In this document: positions 1 to 11,400 of the stretch, in pieces
Numbering within the stretch: the stretch's first letter is position 1
How the letters are laid out: the number at the start of each line of letters is the position of its first letter
Position numbers and translations under genes: made by a program
The notes under the pieces: model-generated
What the model was told of the DNA's origin: nothing
Databases searched by the model: none
Seen by the model: only the letters and a program-made list of their open reading frames with translations
Assembly (NCBI GenBank): GCA_009746045.1
Contig: RPFO01000082.1
Span: 3,613,042-3,677,041, forward strand
DNA: 64,000 bases
From: Mesostigma viride
Taxonomy: Eukaryota > Streptophyta > Mesostigmatophyceae > Mesostigmatales > Mesostigmataceae
Reading direction: 5' to 3'

Positions 1-109
1 CCTCCCCCTCCCCTCCCCCTCCCCCTCCCCCCCCCCCTCCCCCTCCCCTCCCCCTCCCCTCCCCCCCCTCCCCTCCCCCTCCCCCTCCCCCTCCCCCTCC
101 CCCTCCATC
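1..109. repeat. C/T simple repeat at window edge
   Basis: Runs of CCCCT and CCCCCT units fill the first ~109 bases. The same C/T strand asymmetry occurs inside introns elsewhere in the window, such as 46572-47218, so this may also be intronic, but no exon is visible next to it. Confidence 0.9.
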
Positions 110-1507
110 CTAGCACTTTGCATGTCGCCTTCGGTACCCAACCCCACATCCGTAGAGTAAACCACTTGCTATCATTAAACAGCACGGCATCCTACTCAAT
201 AAACCTAGCTTCTCAAACGGGAGTCCGACCCAGAAATCGCCATTCGGCCCAACTAATTGCGCGGAGCGCCCCGGCGTGCCTAAGCTAGCAGCCTTCTCCA
301 CGGCACGAAGCGAAGGAGCACGCTACTCTTGCTACTACTCGACGGGATTCACTTCACGAGAATAAACTGATGGGATTGAGGGAATTCACTGACTTTAGGG
401 CAGTTCAGTTTATTAACCCATAGTCCGGGAATGGGTTTTTGGCATTTTTTGACCCCTGACAATGGAAAAAATTATAACTCATAGGCCACAACTCCAAATA
501 CCCCCAACCAAGGTGCTAGGAGTATCTACAAGTCAAGGGCTTTCAGGTAAGATCATTTTCAGGTAAAGCAAAATCCCCTTACATAATAACATCTACTGGG
601 AGGGTCAGGAACCTCAATATTAACATTGGACAATTTCATTGGATAGTGCCACCATGCTTTCCTTGGGTCAGACCGCACGGATAGCCCATCTGACCTATAT
701 AATACGCTCACTTACGTGTGTGGGTTACGCGCGCGTAAGCAGCCATCCATAAAATGCCACACAGTTATGCAATGTATACAGCCACATAGGACTGTCAAAA
801 GTGCTGGGAAACAAAGAAGTGCTAAACCAGCACTAACGGAATGGCATCCTCCAAAGAAACACCACAAACTGAGCAGATTTGGGGCTTATAGCACTCATAC
901 AGCAGGCATGGAAACCTGCTGCAAGAGGCACTGATGCACTCGTGTAAAATCGATGTATAAACGACAGATTCCCGTGCAAACGACATGCAAACACGTTGCC
1001 GTACCTGGCTTGATCACGACCTTTCCGGGTTCTGCTGGCCGGGAACCTCATGTCTCACACTGGCCAATGCTTTCCAGGCATAGGCCGCCATAGCCGCATA
1101 GTGAATGCATCCGACATGATTACCAGGTTGATGTTCTGTGCAAAGATGACCTATAAACGCATCCGAATTCACAGGGACGCTGCTGCGGATGTCCCTTACC
1201 AAATCTGGGTGCTTGGGCTGGCGCAGACTGCCGGGCCATAAGAAGAAAATCGAAATATGGCATGCCATTACTCATCTGGTACTGAAGACCAAGAAAGCAG
1301 TAATTTCCTACCTGTATTTTACCAATGCTATACATCTGGCCACCCCTGACCTACGAAAATCACGCATCATCATTCTGAGCAACATTCTGAACCATTACAA
1401 GCCACGAGACGCAAAATTTCCTTGATCACGGCACGCTAGCAGCCAAATCTCGTTACGCGCGCGAGTGAAAATTTCCCGCCAAAGTCACGTGATACTGTCT
1501 CAATACA
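110..1507. other. No recognisable gene
   Basis: Only short, low-quality open frames are present. I see no recognisable protein motif, RNA gene or tandem repeat. If the glycosyltransferase gene to the right (minus strand) is intact, its missing 3' exons would have to lie here or beyond the window edge; none was identified. Confidence 0.5.
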
Positions 1508-3470
1508 CTCGGGGTTCTTTGAACGGAGTTTCTTCTATACGTGAATGCGGGAACAAGAGGCCGCTGGATGAGCGGCTTATAGGTCGCAGTGTTTACTCGT
1601 AGCTGTTTGGCTAGAGCTTTTGTGATTAGTAGATGCAATATAGTGCATGGTTGAAAAATGAATTAAATAAAATGTGCGTTCCGCGCTTGGGTTGATTATA
1701 CCCGGGCGGAACGGGGCGTGAGGTGCAGTGCCCCTGAAAAGAACAACCTACGCATTATTTAATACTAGCCGTGCAGATTCGGGATATTCTACCCCCGGTC
1801 TGTACGGTTAGCGTCTTACTAGCATCCACTAAACATAAGGGTTTAATGACGTCAGTTAGCTAGGGATAAGGGAGGTTTTGCGACTAAAAGCCGCTCTGGC
1901 TGGTTTTGTCGGCCTCTTTCTTTGCTCGTTGTCGTTGCGGCGGCAGCCGCAGCTATGGGTGCTGCGGAGCAAAATCCCAAAAGCACTGGTTGCACTGGCC
2001 ACTTGGCCAGTGGTGAGACTTCCAGTTGTTAACCGGCCAGGCGTAGTTCCTCGCCCGGTTAACTAAAAGAAAAGAAAAAGATTACCTCCGGTCCGCACCT
2101 TTTCCCCAGCTTGGGGTCTTTGGTGGGCCGGATGCCGTGACAGGTGCTCAACTGTCGCTTGGTCGGCCCAGTGCGCGAGCTGGTGCTCCGTACCTGGGGA
2201 TGCTTGCACCCCGGGTTGGAGCCGGATGGCTGGCACTGGCGACCCGTGTCTCGGTCCGCGGCCTGCGGCTTTTTCTTCGGAAATTGCTGCTGGCCAGCAA
2301 ACTTTGCAATTGCCTTCCGCCGAGGGGGGGGTGGTTGGGGCTGGGGACGGCGATGGGAAAAGCGTCTAAGCTAGAAATTTTTTCCCCACGCATAGAAACC
2401 TCGGGGGGGAATGCGGTCTTGGCTGAACGGACTCTCGTTCAGCCAGGTGCCTGGGGCTGTGGCCTCGGGCATCCGGGCTGGCGGGGCCTGGGCTAGGTCC
2501 ACGTTTTTTCTCGAAGCACCCCGGGTCTATGGGGAGACGGCCATAGCGGTACCGACTCGGGGCCCCGAGAGGGGTCATGATAGGCTGGCCGTGCGCAATC
2601 GCAGTGCAAATGCGCTGGGCCTTTTTGGGCCTGGCCATGCATCCACAGCCGCCGGGCACACGCCTCCCGATGGGGGGGCTCCCGTTTTGCGGCAGGGCGG
2701 TCACTTGTGACAACAAGCAAGGTGGAGTGCGGCTTCAAGGGAAAGCCAGGGCGGGGGTGATTGGGCAACGTACTTCATGAAGGGCCTTGAACGGCGTGCC
2801 TCCGGGCATGTCAATTAGTGTCACATGTATGCTTCCACTTATTGTTTTAATGAAGATGCTGGTTTTTGTGGGAGCTACGTGGGACATGAATCGGGGTTCT
2901 TTGAACGGAGTTTCTTCTATACGTGAATGCGGGAACAAGAGGCCGCTGGATGAGCGGCTTATAGGTCGCAGTGTTTACTCGTAGCTGTTTGGCTAGAGCT
3001 TTTGTGATTAGTAGATGCAATATAGTGCATGGTTGAAAAATGAATTAAATAAAATGTGCGTTCCGCGCTTGGGTTGATTATACCCGGGCGGAACGGGGCG
3101 TGAGGTGCAGTGCCCCTGAAAAGAACAACCTACGCATTATTTAATACTAGCCGTGCAGATTCGGGATATTCTACCCCCGGTCTGTACGGTTAGCGTCTTA
3201 CTAGCATCCACTAAACATAAGGGTTTAATGACGTCAGTTAGCTAGGGATAAGGGAGGTTTTGCGACTAAAAGCCGCTCTGGCTGGTTTTGTCGGCCTCTT
3301 TCTTTGCTCCCCACCCACCCACCCTTGTCTTGGTTGCCTCTAGGGCAACGTACTTCATGAAGGGCCTTGAACGGCGTGCCTCCGGGCATGTCAATTAGTG
3401 TCACATGTATGCTTCCACTTATTGTTTTAATGAAGATGCTGGTTTTTGTGGGAGCTACGTGGGACATGAA
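1508..3470. repeat. Tandemly duplicated segment, one copy carrying an extra ~835 bp
   Basis: A block of about 418 bp at 1508-1927 recurs almost identically at 2890-3309. A second block of about 126 bp at 2763-2888 recurs at 3343-3470. The order is A-X-B-A-y-B. X (1928-2762) is ~835 bp and is present only in the first unit; y (3310-3342) is ~33 bp of CCCA-rich sequence ending in CTAG. B joins the second A directly. This is a head-to-tail duplication in which one unit gained or lost X. No transposase, reverse transcriptase or inverted end is visible, so the nature of the unit is unknown. Confidence 0.85.
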
Positions 3471-3723
3471 GTTGTATTTACCAGGCTATGGCGAATATTA
3501 CCCCCAAACCTATGCATCACTTTCGTCCCTAAGTGTTCCCAGACCCACCGGACAACTTCCCTCCATCACGGGTGGCGCGGCGCTCTGGGAATTCAGCGCA
3601 GCGCCACCGGGAGTCAAACAGTGCGATATATCGCACTGTTTCCGGACTATGGGTTAAGTATATGGGATTTACAGGATTTGGTAAACTGACAGGATCAAGG
3701 GCAGAAAGTTACTGAACTCCTCT

Positions 3724-3897
3724 GATGGACGGGATATTTGATGGACGGGATTGATGGACGGGATTGGTTGACGGGATTGATGGACGGGATTGATGGACGG
3801 GATTGATGGACGGGATTGATGGACGGGATTGATGGACGGGATCGATGGACGGGATTGATGGACGGGATTGATGGACGGGATCGATGGACGGGATTGG
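3724..3897. repeat. 13-bp minisatellite
   Basis: About 13 copies of ATTGATGGACGGG with small variants (ATCGATGG, TTGGTTGA). It is non-coding and lies downstream of the last visible exon of the minus-strand glycosyltransferase gene. Confidence 0.9.
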
Positions 3898-4342
3898 TTG
3901 ACATCTTTACGGGATCAGCTGACAGGATCCTACTTGACGGGATCTCCAGGTAGGGAAACAACGGCGAAGTTTGTGAGAGATGGGAGCGCAACGCCGACGT
4001 GGACGGGACGGCGCAGGGGGGTGTTGGGCGGGTTGATACTTCATGTGGAAAGGGTATAGGCCGTTGGGCCCGTCGCGTACATAGGGGCTAAAATGAGATA
4101 GGAGTCATAGAACTTGCACAATCAGGGACCTTGGTGGACCTGTTCATAGGCACATGGGTGCGAATACGGAATACCCGAATAGTGGCATACATTATAGATA
4201 GAAGTTGAAAGAGAGGAAAGCCGGAACTCGGATGGGACTCCGGTTTTTTGAGGGGCGGAGCCCTACGGGACACACTTGGAAGTACCCCCGTTATATACCA
4301 GCATCACGACGATTGAGACACCAATACACGGCCACCTCTCAC

Positions 4343-7300
4343 CTGCATTGACCCCGTTGGTGTCCGTGGTGACCACCAGGTCCGGCATGGGGTCCGTCGA
4401 CAGGCCCTGTTGCTGACGCTCGTAACGCACCTCGTGCAGCACATCACCCTAGGGGGGTTCAACAGAGAGGGCAAAGGGGTCAAAAGAGAGGGGGACGGAA
4501 GAGCAGAGAGGTCAGGGAGAGTTCAATATCTATAGGTCAGGAGAGGGCACTACGTTAGTTGTGACAGGAGGGCAGGCAAAAGGACTAGGGATGCGGACAT
4601 GCAGGGACTCGAGATACCATGGTCCGGATTCTCCAGACATCTGGCCTGCGCTGCTTGTCTCAATGATAATGATGCAGAACTATATAAAGCCGTGGCGTCG
4701 GCATTGGAGATAATGGTGGCGGTGGCAGGAAGGAGGAACACATACCTGCTGACACTTCTGTTAGAGCTTCTTCCCGATCCCAACCCCAGGCACAGACATA
4801 CATGCACACACGCACATACATGCACACACACGCACACGCACGCACATACACGCACGCACACACACGCACATGACATGCCCCCGCCCCCGCCCCCGCCCCC
4901 GCCCCCGCCCCCGCCCCCGCCCTCGCCCCCGCCCCCCCCCGCCCCCGCCCCCGCCCCCGCCCCCGCCCCCGCCCCCGCCCCCGCACACATCCATGCACAC
5001 GCACACACCCACGCACACACACACTGACCACCAGGGTGCATGATGTGGATGCATCCAGGCGCGGAACGAAAAGTGATATCAGCTGCACCCCACCAGATGC
5101 AGCAATACTATAACCACCCAGCTGCATCATAGTTAGCGCCCAACATGCAGGTGGCATGATGGCACGCGGGCGGCATGATGGCCTGCGGGCGGCATGATGG
5201 CGTGTGGGCGGCGTGATGGCATGCAGGCGGCATGATGGCGTGTGGGTGGCATGAGGGCATGTGGGCGGCATGATGGCATGTGGGCGGCATGATGGCATGC
5301 AGGCGGCATGATGGCATGTGGGCGGCATGATGGCATGTGGGCGGCATGATGGTGTGCGGGCGGCATGATGGCATGTGGGCGGCATGATGGCATGCGGGCT
5401 GCATGATGGCATGTGGGCAGCATGATGGCATGCGGGCGGCATGATGGCATGCGGGCGGCATGATGGCGTGCGGGCAGCATGATGGCGTGCGGGCAGCATG
5501 ATGGCATGCGGGCGGCGTGATGGCATGCGGGCGGCATGATGGCATGTGGGCAGCATGATGGCATGCGGGCGGCATGATGGCATGCGGGCGGCATGATGGC
5601 ATGCGGGCGGCATGATGGCGTGTGGGCGGCATGATGGCGTGTGGGCGGCATGATGGCATGCAGGCGGCATGATGGCATGTGGGCGGCATGATGGCATGCG
5701 GGCGGCATGATGGCATGCGGGCGGCATGATGGCATGTGGGCGGCATGATGGCATGTGGGCGGCATGATGGCATGCGGGCGGCATGATGGCATGCAGGTGG
5801 CATGATGGCATGCGGGCGGCATGATGGCATGCGGGCGGCATGATGGCATGCAGGTGGCATGATGGCATGCGGGCGGCATGATGGCGTGCGGGCAGCATGA
5901 TGGCGTGCGGGCAGCATGATGGCATGCGGGCGGCATGATGGCATGCGGGCAGCATGATGGCATGCGGGCGGCATGATGGCATGCAGGTGGCATGATGGCA
6001 TGCGGGCGGCATGATGGCGTGTGGGCGGCATGATGGCATGCAGGCAGCATGATGGCGTGCGGGCAGCATGATGGCGTGCGGGCAGCATGATGGCATGCGG
6101 GCGGCGTGATGGCATGCGGGCGGCATGATGGCATGTGGGCAGCATGATGGCATGCGGGCGGCATGATGGCATGCGGGCGGCATGATGGCATGCGGGCGGC
6201 ATGATGGCATGTGGGCGGCATGATGGCGTGTGGGCGGCATGATGGCATGCAGGCGGCATGATGGCATGTGGGCGGCATGATGGCATGCGGGCGGCATGAT
6301 GGCATGCGGGCGGCATGATGGCATGTGGGCGGCATGATGGCATGTGGGTGGCATGATGGCATGCGGGCGGCATGATGGCATGTGGGTGGCATGATGGCAT
6401 GTGGGCAGCATGATGGCATGCGGGCGGCATGATGGCATGCGGGCGGCAGGATGGCATGTGGGTGGCATGATGGCATGCGGGCGGCATGATGGCGTGCGGG
6501 CAGCATGATGGCGTGCGGGCGGCGTGATGGCATGCGGGCGGCATGATGGCATGTGGGCAGCATGATGGCATGCGGGCGGCATGATGGCATGCGGGCGGCA
6601 TGATGGCATGCGGGCGGCATGATGGCATGCGGGCGGCATGATGGCGTGTGGGCGGCATGATGGCATGCAGGCAGCATGATGGCATGTGGGCGGCATGAGG
6701 GCATGTGGGTGGCATGATGGCATGCGGGCGGCATGATGGCATGTGGGCGGCATGAGGGCATGTGGGTGGCATGATGGCATGCGGGCGGCATGATGGCATG
6801 TGGGTGGCATGATGGCATGTGGGCAGCATGATGGCATGCGGGCGGCATGATGGCATGCGGGCGGCATGATGGCACGCGGGTGGCATGATGGCATGCGGGC
6901 GGCATGATGGCATGCCGGCAGCATGATGGCATGTGGGCGGCATGATGGCATGGGGGTGGCATGATGGCATGCAGGCGGCATGATGGCATGTGGGCGGCAT
7001 GAGGGCATGTGGGTGGCATGATGGCATGCGGGCGGCATGATGGCATGTGGGTGGCATGATGGCATGCGGGCAGCATGATGGCATGCGGGCGGCATGATGG
7101 CATGCGGGCGGCATGATGGCACGCGGGTGGCATGATGGCATGCAGGCGGCATGATGGCATGTGGGCGGCATGATGGCATGTGGGCGGCATGAGGGCATGT
7201 GGGTGGCATGATGGCATGCAGGCGGCATGATGGCATGTGGGCGGCATGATGGCATGCGGGCTGCATGATGGCATGTGGGCAGCATGATGGCATGCGGGCG

Positions 7301-10300
7301 GCATGATGGCATGCGGGCGGCATGATGGCGTGCGGGCAGCATGATGGCGTGCGGGCTGCATGATGGCATGCGGGCGGCGTGATGGCATGCGGGCGGCATG
7401 ATGGCATGTGGGCAGCATGATGGCATGCGGGCCGCATGATGGCATGCGGGCGGCATGATGGCATGCGGGCGGCATGATGGCGTGTGGGCGGCATGATGGC
7501 GTGTGGGCGGCATGATGGCATGCAGGCGGCATGATGGCATGTGGGCGGCATGATGGCATGCGGGCGGCATGATGGCATGCGGGCGGCATGATGGCATGTG
7601 GGCGGCATGATGGCATGTGGGTGGCATGATGGCATGCGGGCGGCATGATGGCATGTGGGTGGCATGATGGCATGTGGGCAGCATGATGGCATGCGGGCGG
7701 CATGATGGCATGCAGGTGGCATGATGGCATGCGGGCGGCATGATGGCGTGCGGGCAGCATGATGGCGTGCGGGCAGCATGATGGCATGCGGGCGGCGTGA
7801 TGGCATGCGGGCGGCATGATGGCATGTGGGCAGCATGATGGCATGCGGGCGGCATGAGGGCATGTGGGTGGCATGATGGCATGCGGGCGGCATGATGGCG
7901 TGTGGGCGGCATGATGGCATGCAGGCAGCATGATGGCATGTAGGCGGCATGATGGCATGGGGGTGGCATGATGGCATGCGGGCGGCATGATGGCATGTGG
8001 GCGGCATGAGGGCATGTGGGTGGCATGATGGCATGCGGGCGGCATGATGGCATGTGGGTGGCATGATGGCATGTGGGCAGCATGATGGCATGCGGGCGGC
8101 ATGATGGCATGCGGGCGGCATGATGGCACGCGGGTGGCATGATGGTATGCGGGCGGCATGATGGCATGCCGGCAGCATGATGGCATGCGGGCGGCATGAT
8201 GGCATGCAGGCGGCATGATGGCATGCGGGCAGCATGATGGCATGTGGGCAGCATGATGGCATGCAGGCGGCATGATGGCGAGTTGAGACATTTGCACAAA
8301 CGGGTTGTGATCCGCTGGTTGAGACCGCAACCAGTGGATACTTGCAGATGCGATCGTTACAAAGGCATGAGGGAGGCGAGCGGAGGCTCTTTTACAACTT
8401 GATCACAATTAGCCAGCGGATACTAGCGGATGCTATCGGTGGGCGTTGGATTCTACCTTCTCACATTGTTGTGGATACTACCGCCTACCTGCCTGGATGG
8501 TATCTATTCAGCAAGAGGTGGCTATTCTATACTCTTACGGCAGCAACCTCCACACAGTTTGATAGATACGGGGTTGCTTACATTACTAACATTACTAACA
8601 TTACTAACATTACTAACATTACTAACATTACTAACATTACTAACATTACGATCATTAGTAAAATTAGCATCATCACTGTCATTATTATCATCGATACGGT
8701 TATGAACTCGTGCCCATCAGGAGCCATAATCCGAGCACGAACCAGCGCCACCTCATGATTGGTGAAGAGGGCATCCTGCAGAACCCGTCACGCACGCACA
8801 CCGGCAGTGCATGCACGTCCGCCCAGCAGGAACCATCGCAAGAACCGTCGCATGCAAGTCATGGGGGACAAAATTCACAGAAAACAACAAGCGGCATGAT
8901 GCTGAGGTTCAAGGCCATGCGTTGCCGGAGGAACAAGCCAGGGTTTACACACGTGTGCTAGCCCATTTTGAGTAAGACATGGCCAGGCTACGTCAAGAGT
9001 GACCACAGCTAGCTAACAGCTAAGAGCAAAATCTACCGCCAGCGGCAGCCAAAGTAAGCGATATACCTATATACTATAAGTAAGCACTACTATACTACAA
9101 TATACTAGAAGAAAGCGATATTCCTGTATACTACAAGTAAGCACTACTATACTACTATTCTACAAAATACTACAACTAAGCGATACACCGATATACTATA
9201 AGTGCCACTATACTACTACATACTATAACTAAGCGATATACCTATATACAATATACCTGAATACTATGTGGAGCTATCCTCCCTCCATGACCACGTTGAA
9301 TGACCACAATACCACATTACCACATGACCATGACAGATGATGGCTACCTTGAGTGAACAACGTACCGTCAGCAGTAGCCAAAGGAGAGATAGTAGTTGGT
9401 GGAGCTATCCTCACTCCATTACCACAGAATCACGACTCAGTGCTGGCTACCTGACTGACGTGTGCAATGATGGGGGCCCATACCGCAACACGCGGTATTC
9501 ATGAGGACCCCATGTGAAGGGTGGACCAATCGAGCGTGGGTGTGCAACGATGAGGGCCCAAGTGATGAGATAGAAGGCTTGACCAAAGAGCGCTGTTTAA
9601 GGCTCGATTTATGGCTTTATCGGCAAGCATTTCAATGCAAGCTTGATTGTGCCCAGACAGCGACCCGCACGCGCCATCAGTGTTGTATGATGATGATACC
9701 TATGTGTGGAATGCTGCCAGGTGGCATGAAACGATAGCACAAGCTCCGTTCGCTTAGACCACACTAGCCAGGAAAGGTCCCTTCCGAAGGTAGTCCGCAA
9801 GGGGAAGGTGTTAGAAGGTTGCCAAGTCTGCATCAAATAACTCCAGTTAGAAGTCGCCCACCTCAGCAAATCCAGAAAAGCTGGAAGGAAACTCGAGAGA
9901 AGTTCACAGTAGAGTTGAACTGAACGAAGCTCAAAGGAACTAAGACGTCAGCGCATACGGCAGTCACCAGGCTGATTATCGTGTCATAGGCAAACAGCAT
10001 CTAGCACCTGGCTGATCATAGTGAGAACTTATACACCTAGTTACTAGTAGCCTACAACTGTTTACTATACAAACTACCGTGTCCATCCACAGCACCCGGT
10101 CATGGCAACCGCAAGGCATACTTATAGATAATTTATAACATACTAGAGGCCATTTAATTACTTAAGATCTTAACATAAACCTTACCGCGTCCATCCACAG
10201 CACTCAGTTGTATCACTTGCTAGGCTGATATAACTAACTTTTACATTGGAATAGAGCTAATTAATATATACTTTGTAATTCATGGTATAACCTACCGCAT

Positions 10301-10781
10301 CCATCCAGAGCACCCAGTCATAGCGGCCGGTCCGCACCACCTCCTTCACCGCCCGAATCTTGCTCCAGCTGGGTGGCCGGGTGGCATCCATCAGGCGGCT
10401 GGCGTTGACCAGGTCGTACCCGTGCTTGGTCGTGTAGGCCACGTTGTTGTCCCAGACGCGGCCCAACACGTCCCTGAAGTTACGCCCAGGGATGGAGAAG
10501 CCACCGTCCGACATTGTCACGACGGCCACACGGCCGGTGCCGACGTCAGCGTCCCCAGTTTTCTGCGCTGGGCTGGCGAAACACTTCCCTCTCCGATCCG
10601 GAGTTTTAGGTGCAGAACCGAGACTGTCGAGCATGGGATTTCTGTGCAGCGCTGCATGGAACGCCCGCGGCCAAGATTCAGGCACGAAAGGCGTTGACCC
10701 GAGAAGTGTGCATGAAAAACCTACTGCAAAGGCGCAGCATGAGATGTACATGAGGCAAGATAATTTCCCCCAGCGCTTCAT
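4343..10781 (-). CDS. GT34-type (galactomannan/xyloglucan-like) glycosyltransferase, 3' end not found
   Basis: Three exons join in frame on the minus strand: 10781-10296 (start ATG at 10781), 8775-8698 and 4448-4343, all with GT-AG borders. Exon 1 opens with a short basic stretch (MKRWGK) and a hydrophobic segment at residues ~7-28, as in a Golgi type II membrane enzyme. The catalytic start has VAVVTMSDG, then KHGYDLVNAS, RPPSWSKIRAV and YDWVLWMDA. Splicing to exon 2 completes WMDADALFTN, the metal-binding DxD motif. Exon 3 gives PDLVVTTDTNGVNAG, the conserved acceptor-side motif of this family. Such enzymes move a hexose from a nucleotide sugar to a polysaccharide or glycan. The usual VFL continuation after NAG was not found below 4343, so the gene runs out of the window or is broken. 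Intron 1 (8776-10295) and intron 2 (4449-8697) carry repeats. The family call is firm; the sugar specificity is unknown. Confidence 0.85.
4799..5030. repeat. CA/CGCA and GCCCCC microsatellites in glycosyltransferase intron 2
   Basis: CACACG-type repeats at 4799-4870 and 4990-5030 surround a ~105 bp run of CCCCCG units at 4877-4982. On the minus (sense) strand this is G-rich and could form quadruplexes. The long open frames here are low-complexity artefacts. Confidence 0.9.
5147..8280. repeat. 19-bp minisatellite, ~165 copies, inside glycosyltransferase intron 2
   Basis: The unit is GGCATGATGGCATGCGGGC with scattered transitions (GCGGG/GTGGG/GCAGG, CATG/CGTG) over ~3.1 kb. Because 19 is not a multiple of 3, one unit is read in all three minus frames as a 57-nt / 19-residue period without stops, giving three overlapping frames of over 1,000 codons. 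Variants are interspersed in blocks, which points to higher-order duplication. Exon 2 (8775-8698) and exon 3 (4448-4343) flank it in matching phase, so it is intronic. Confidence 0.95.
8579..8648. repeat. 9-bp microsatellite ATTACTAAC
   Basis: About eight perfect copies of ATTACTAAC lie in glycosyltransferase intron 2, some 50 bp past the exon 2 donor on the sense strand. Confidence 0.95.
8776..10295. other. Glycosyltransferase intron 1 with AT-rich repeats and an exon-end ladder
   Basis: From 9058 to 9260 there are degenerate copies of an AT-rich unit built from ATATACTA and AAGCGATATACC. At 9268-9285 and 9399-9420 a GGAGCTATCCTC segment recurs. At 10069-10100 and 10183-10212 there are extra copies of the exon 1 end with its splice donor (see findings). 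I see no separate gene. Confidence 0.7.
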
Positions 10782-11400
10782 GGATAGCTGCCGCCAAGAC
10801 CAAAAACATGGCGGGCCGTGTTTTGCTTTGGGGACTAAACTCTCGACGTTGCCGACCTCATTGCAAGCTACGCCAACTCTGCGATAGCGGGAGTCGTACA
10901 CGGCGAGCTCGTACGTCCTCATATCCATTATTGCTACCCCATCCCTCGCACTTGATCCAACGCAGTATGCCAAATTTAATTTCCACTCGGAGCCAGGGCG
11001 CAAAACCGCAAGGTGTCCTCAGCCAGCATTGACAATGACCACTGCAACGGCATTCACCAGACAGCTTCATAGGGCCCTCAAGCGACACAACTTTCGTCGC
11101 AGTCGACGCACTCGTGAAGTAAAGCTCTTCGAAAGGACAGGCTGATTTACGTGTGAAAAGGGAGAAAGGCCTGCCGCAGCCCGATGCATCTGAGAAACTC
11201 TGGACGAAATCGGTTGTCGCCGTCGGCAACATCAACATAAAAAAAGTATAGAAGCCGACGTCCCACGTGAGCACGCATATCCCCTGTAAAATCTTGTTAT
11301 GATAGCGACAGGAGGTCAGCTCCCAATGCACGAGGTTGAGGTGTTCGTGGCTCGCGAGCCTCGAGTTTTGGTGCTGTAGATGATGGCAATAACCACATCA
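10782..11400 (-). other. Upstream region of the glycosyltransferase gene
   Basis: The frame of exon 1 stays open upstream to about 11003, but its residues look non-coding, and the membrane anchor directly follows the ATG at 10781, so that start was chosen. This stretch probably holds 5' untranslated and promoter sequence. I saw no convincing promoter element. Confidence 0.4.

Noticed and set aside
1-109. Telomeric repeat at the window edge
   Set aside because: C/T runs of irregular length, not a telomere unit such as TTTAGGG or TTTTAGGG.
1508-3470. LTR retrotransposon with A blocks as LTRs
   Set aside because: No TG...CA ends, primer-binding site, polypurine tract or coding remnants; the B block is also duplicated, which fits a tandem duplication better.
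5108-8330. Three minus-strand frames of 1,063-1,200 codons
   Set aside because: Pure 19-bp repeat read in three frames; it lies between two glycosyltransferase exons that join in phase.
9609-9869. Next glycosyltransferase exon at the ATGCAG acceptor near 9827 (minus)
   Set aside because: The peptide after it shows no GT34 motif, whereas the exon at 8775-8698 completes DADALF exactly.
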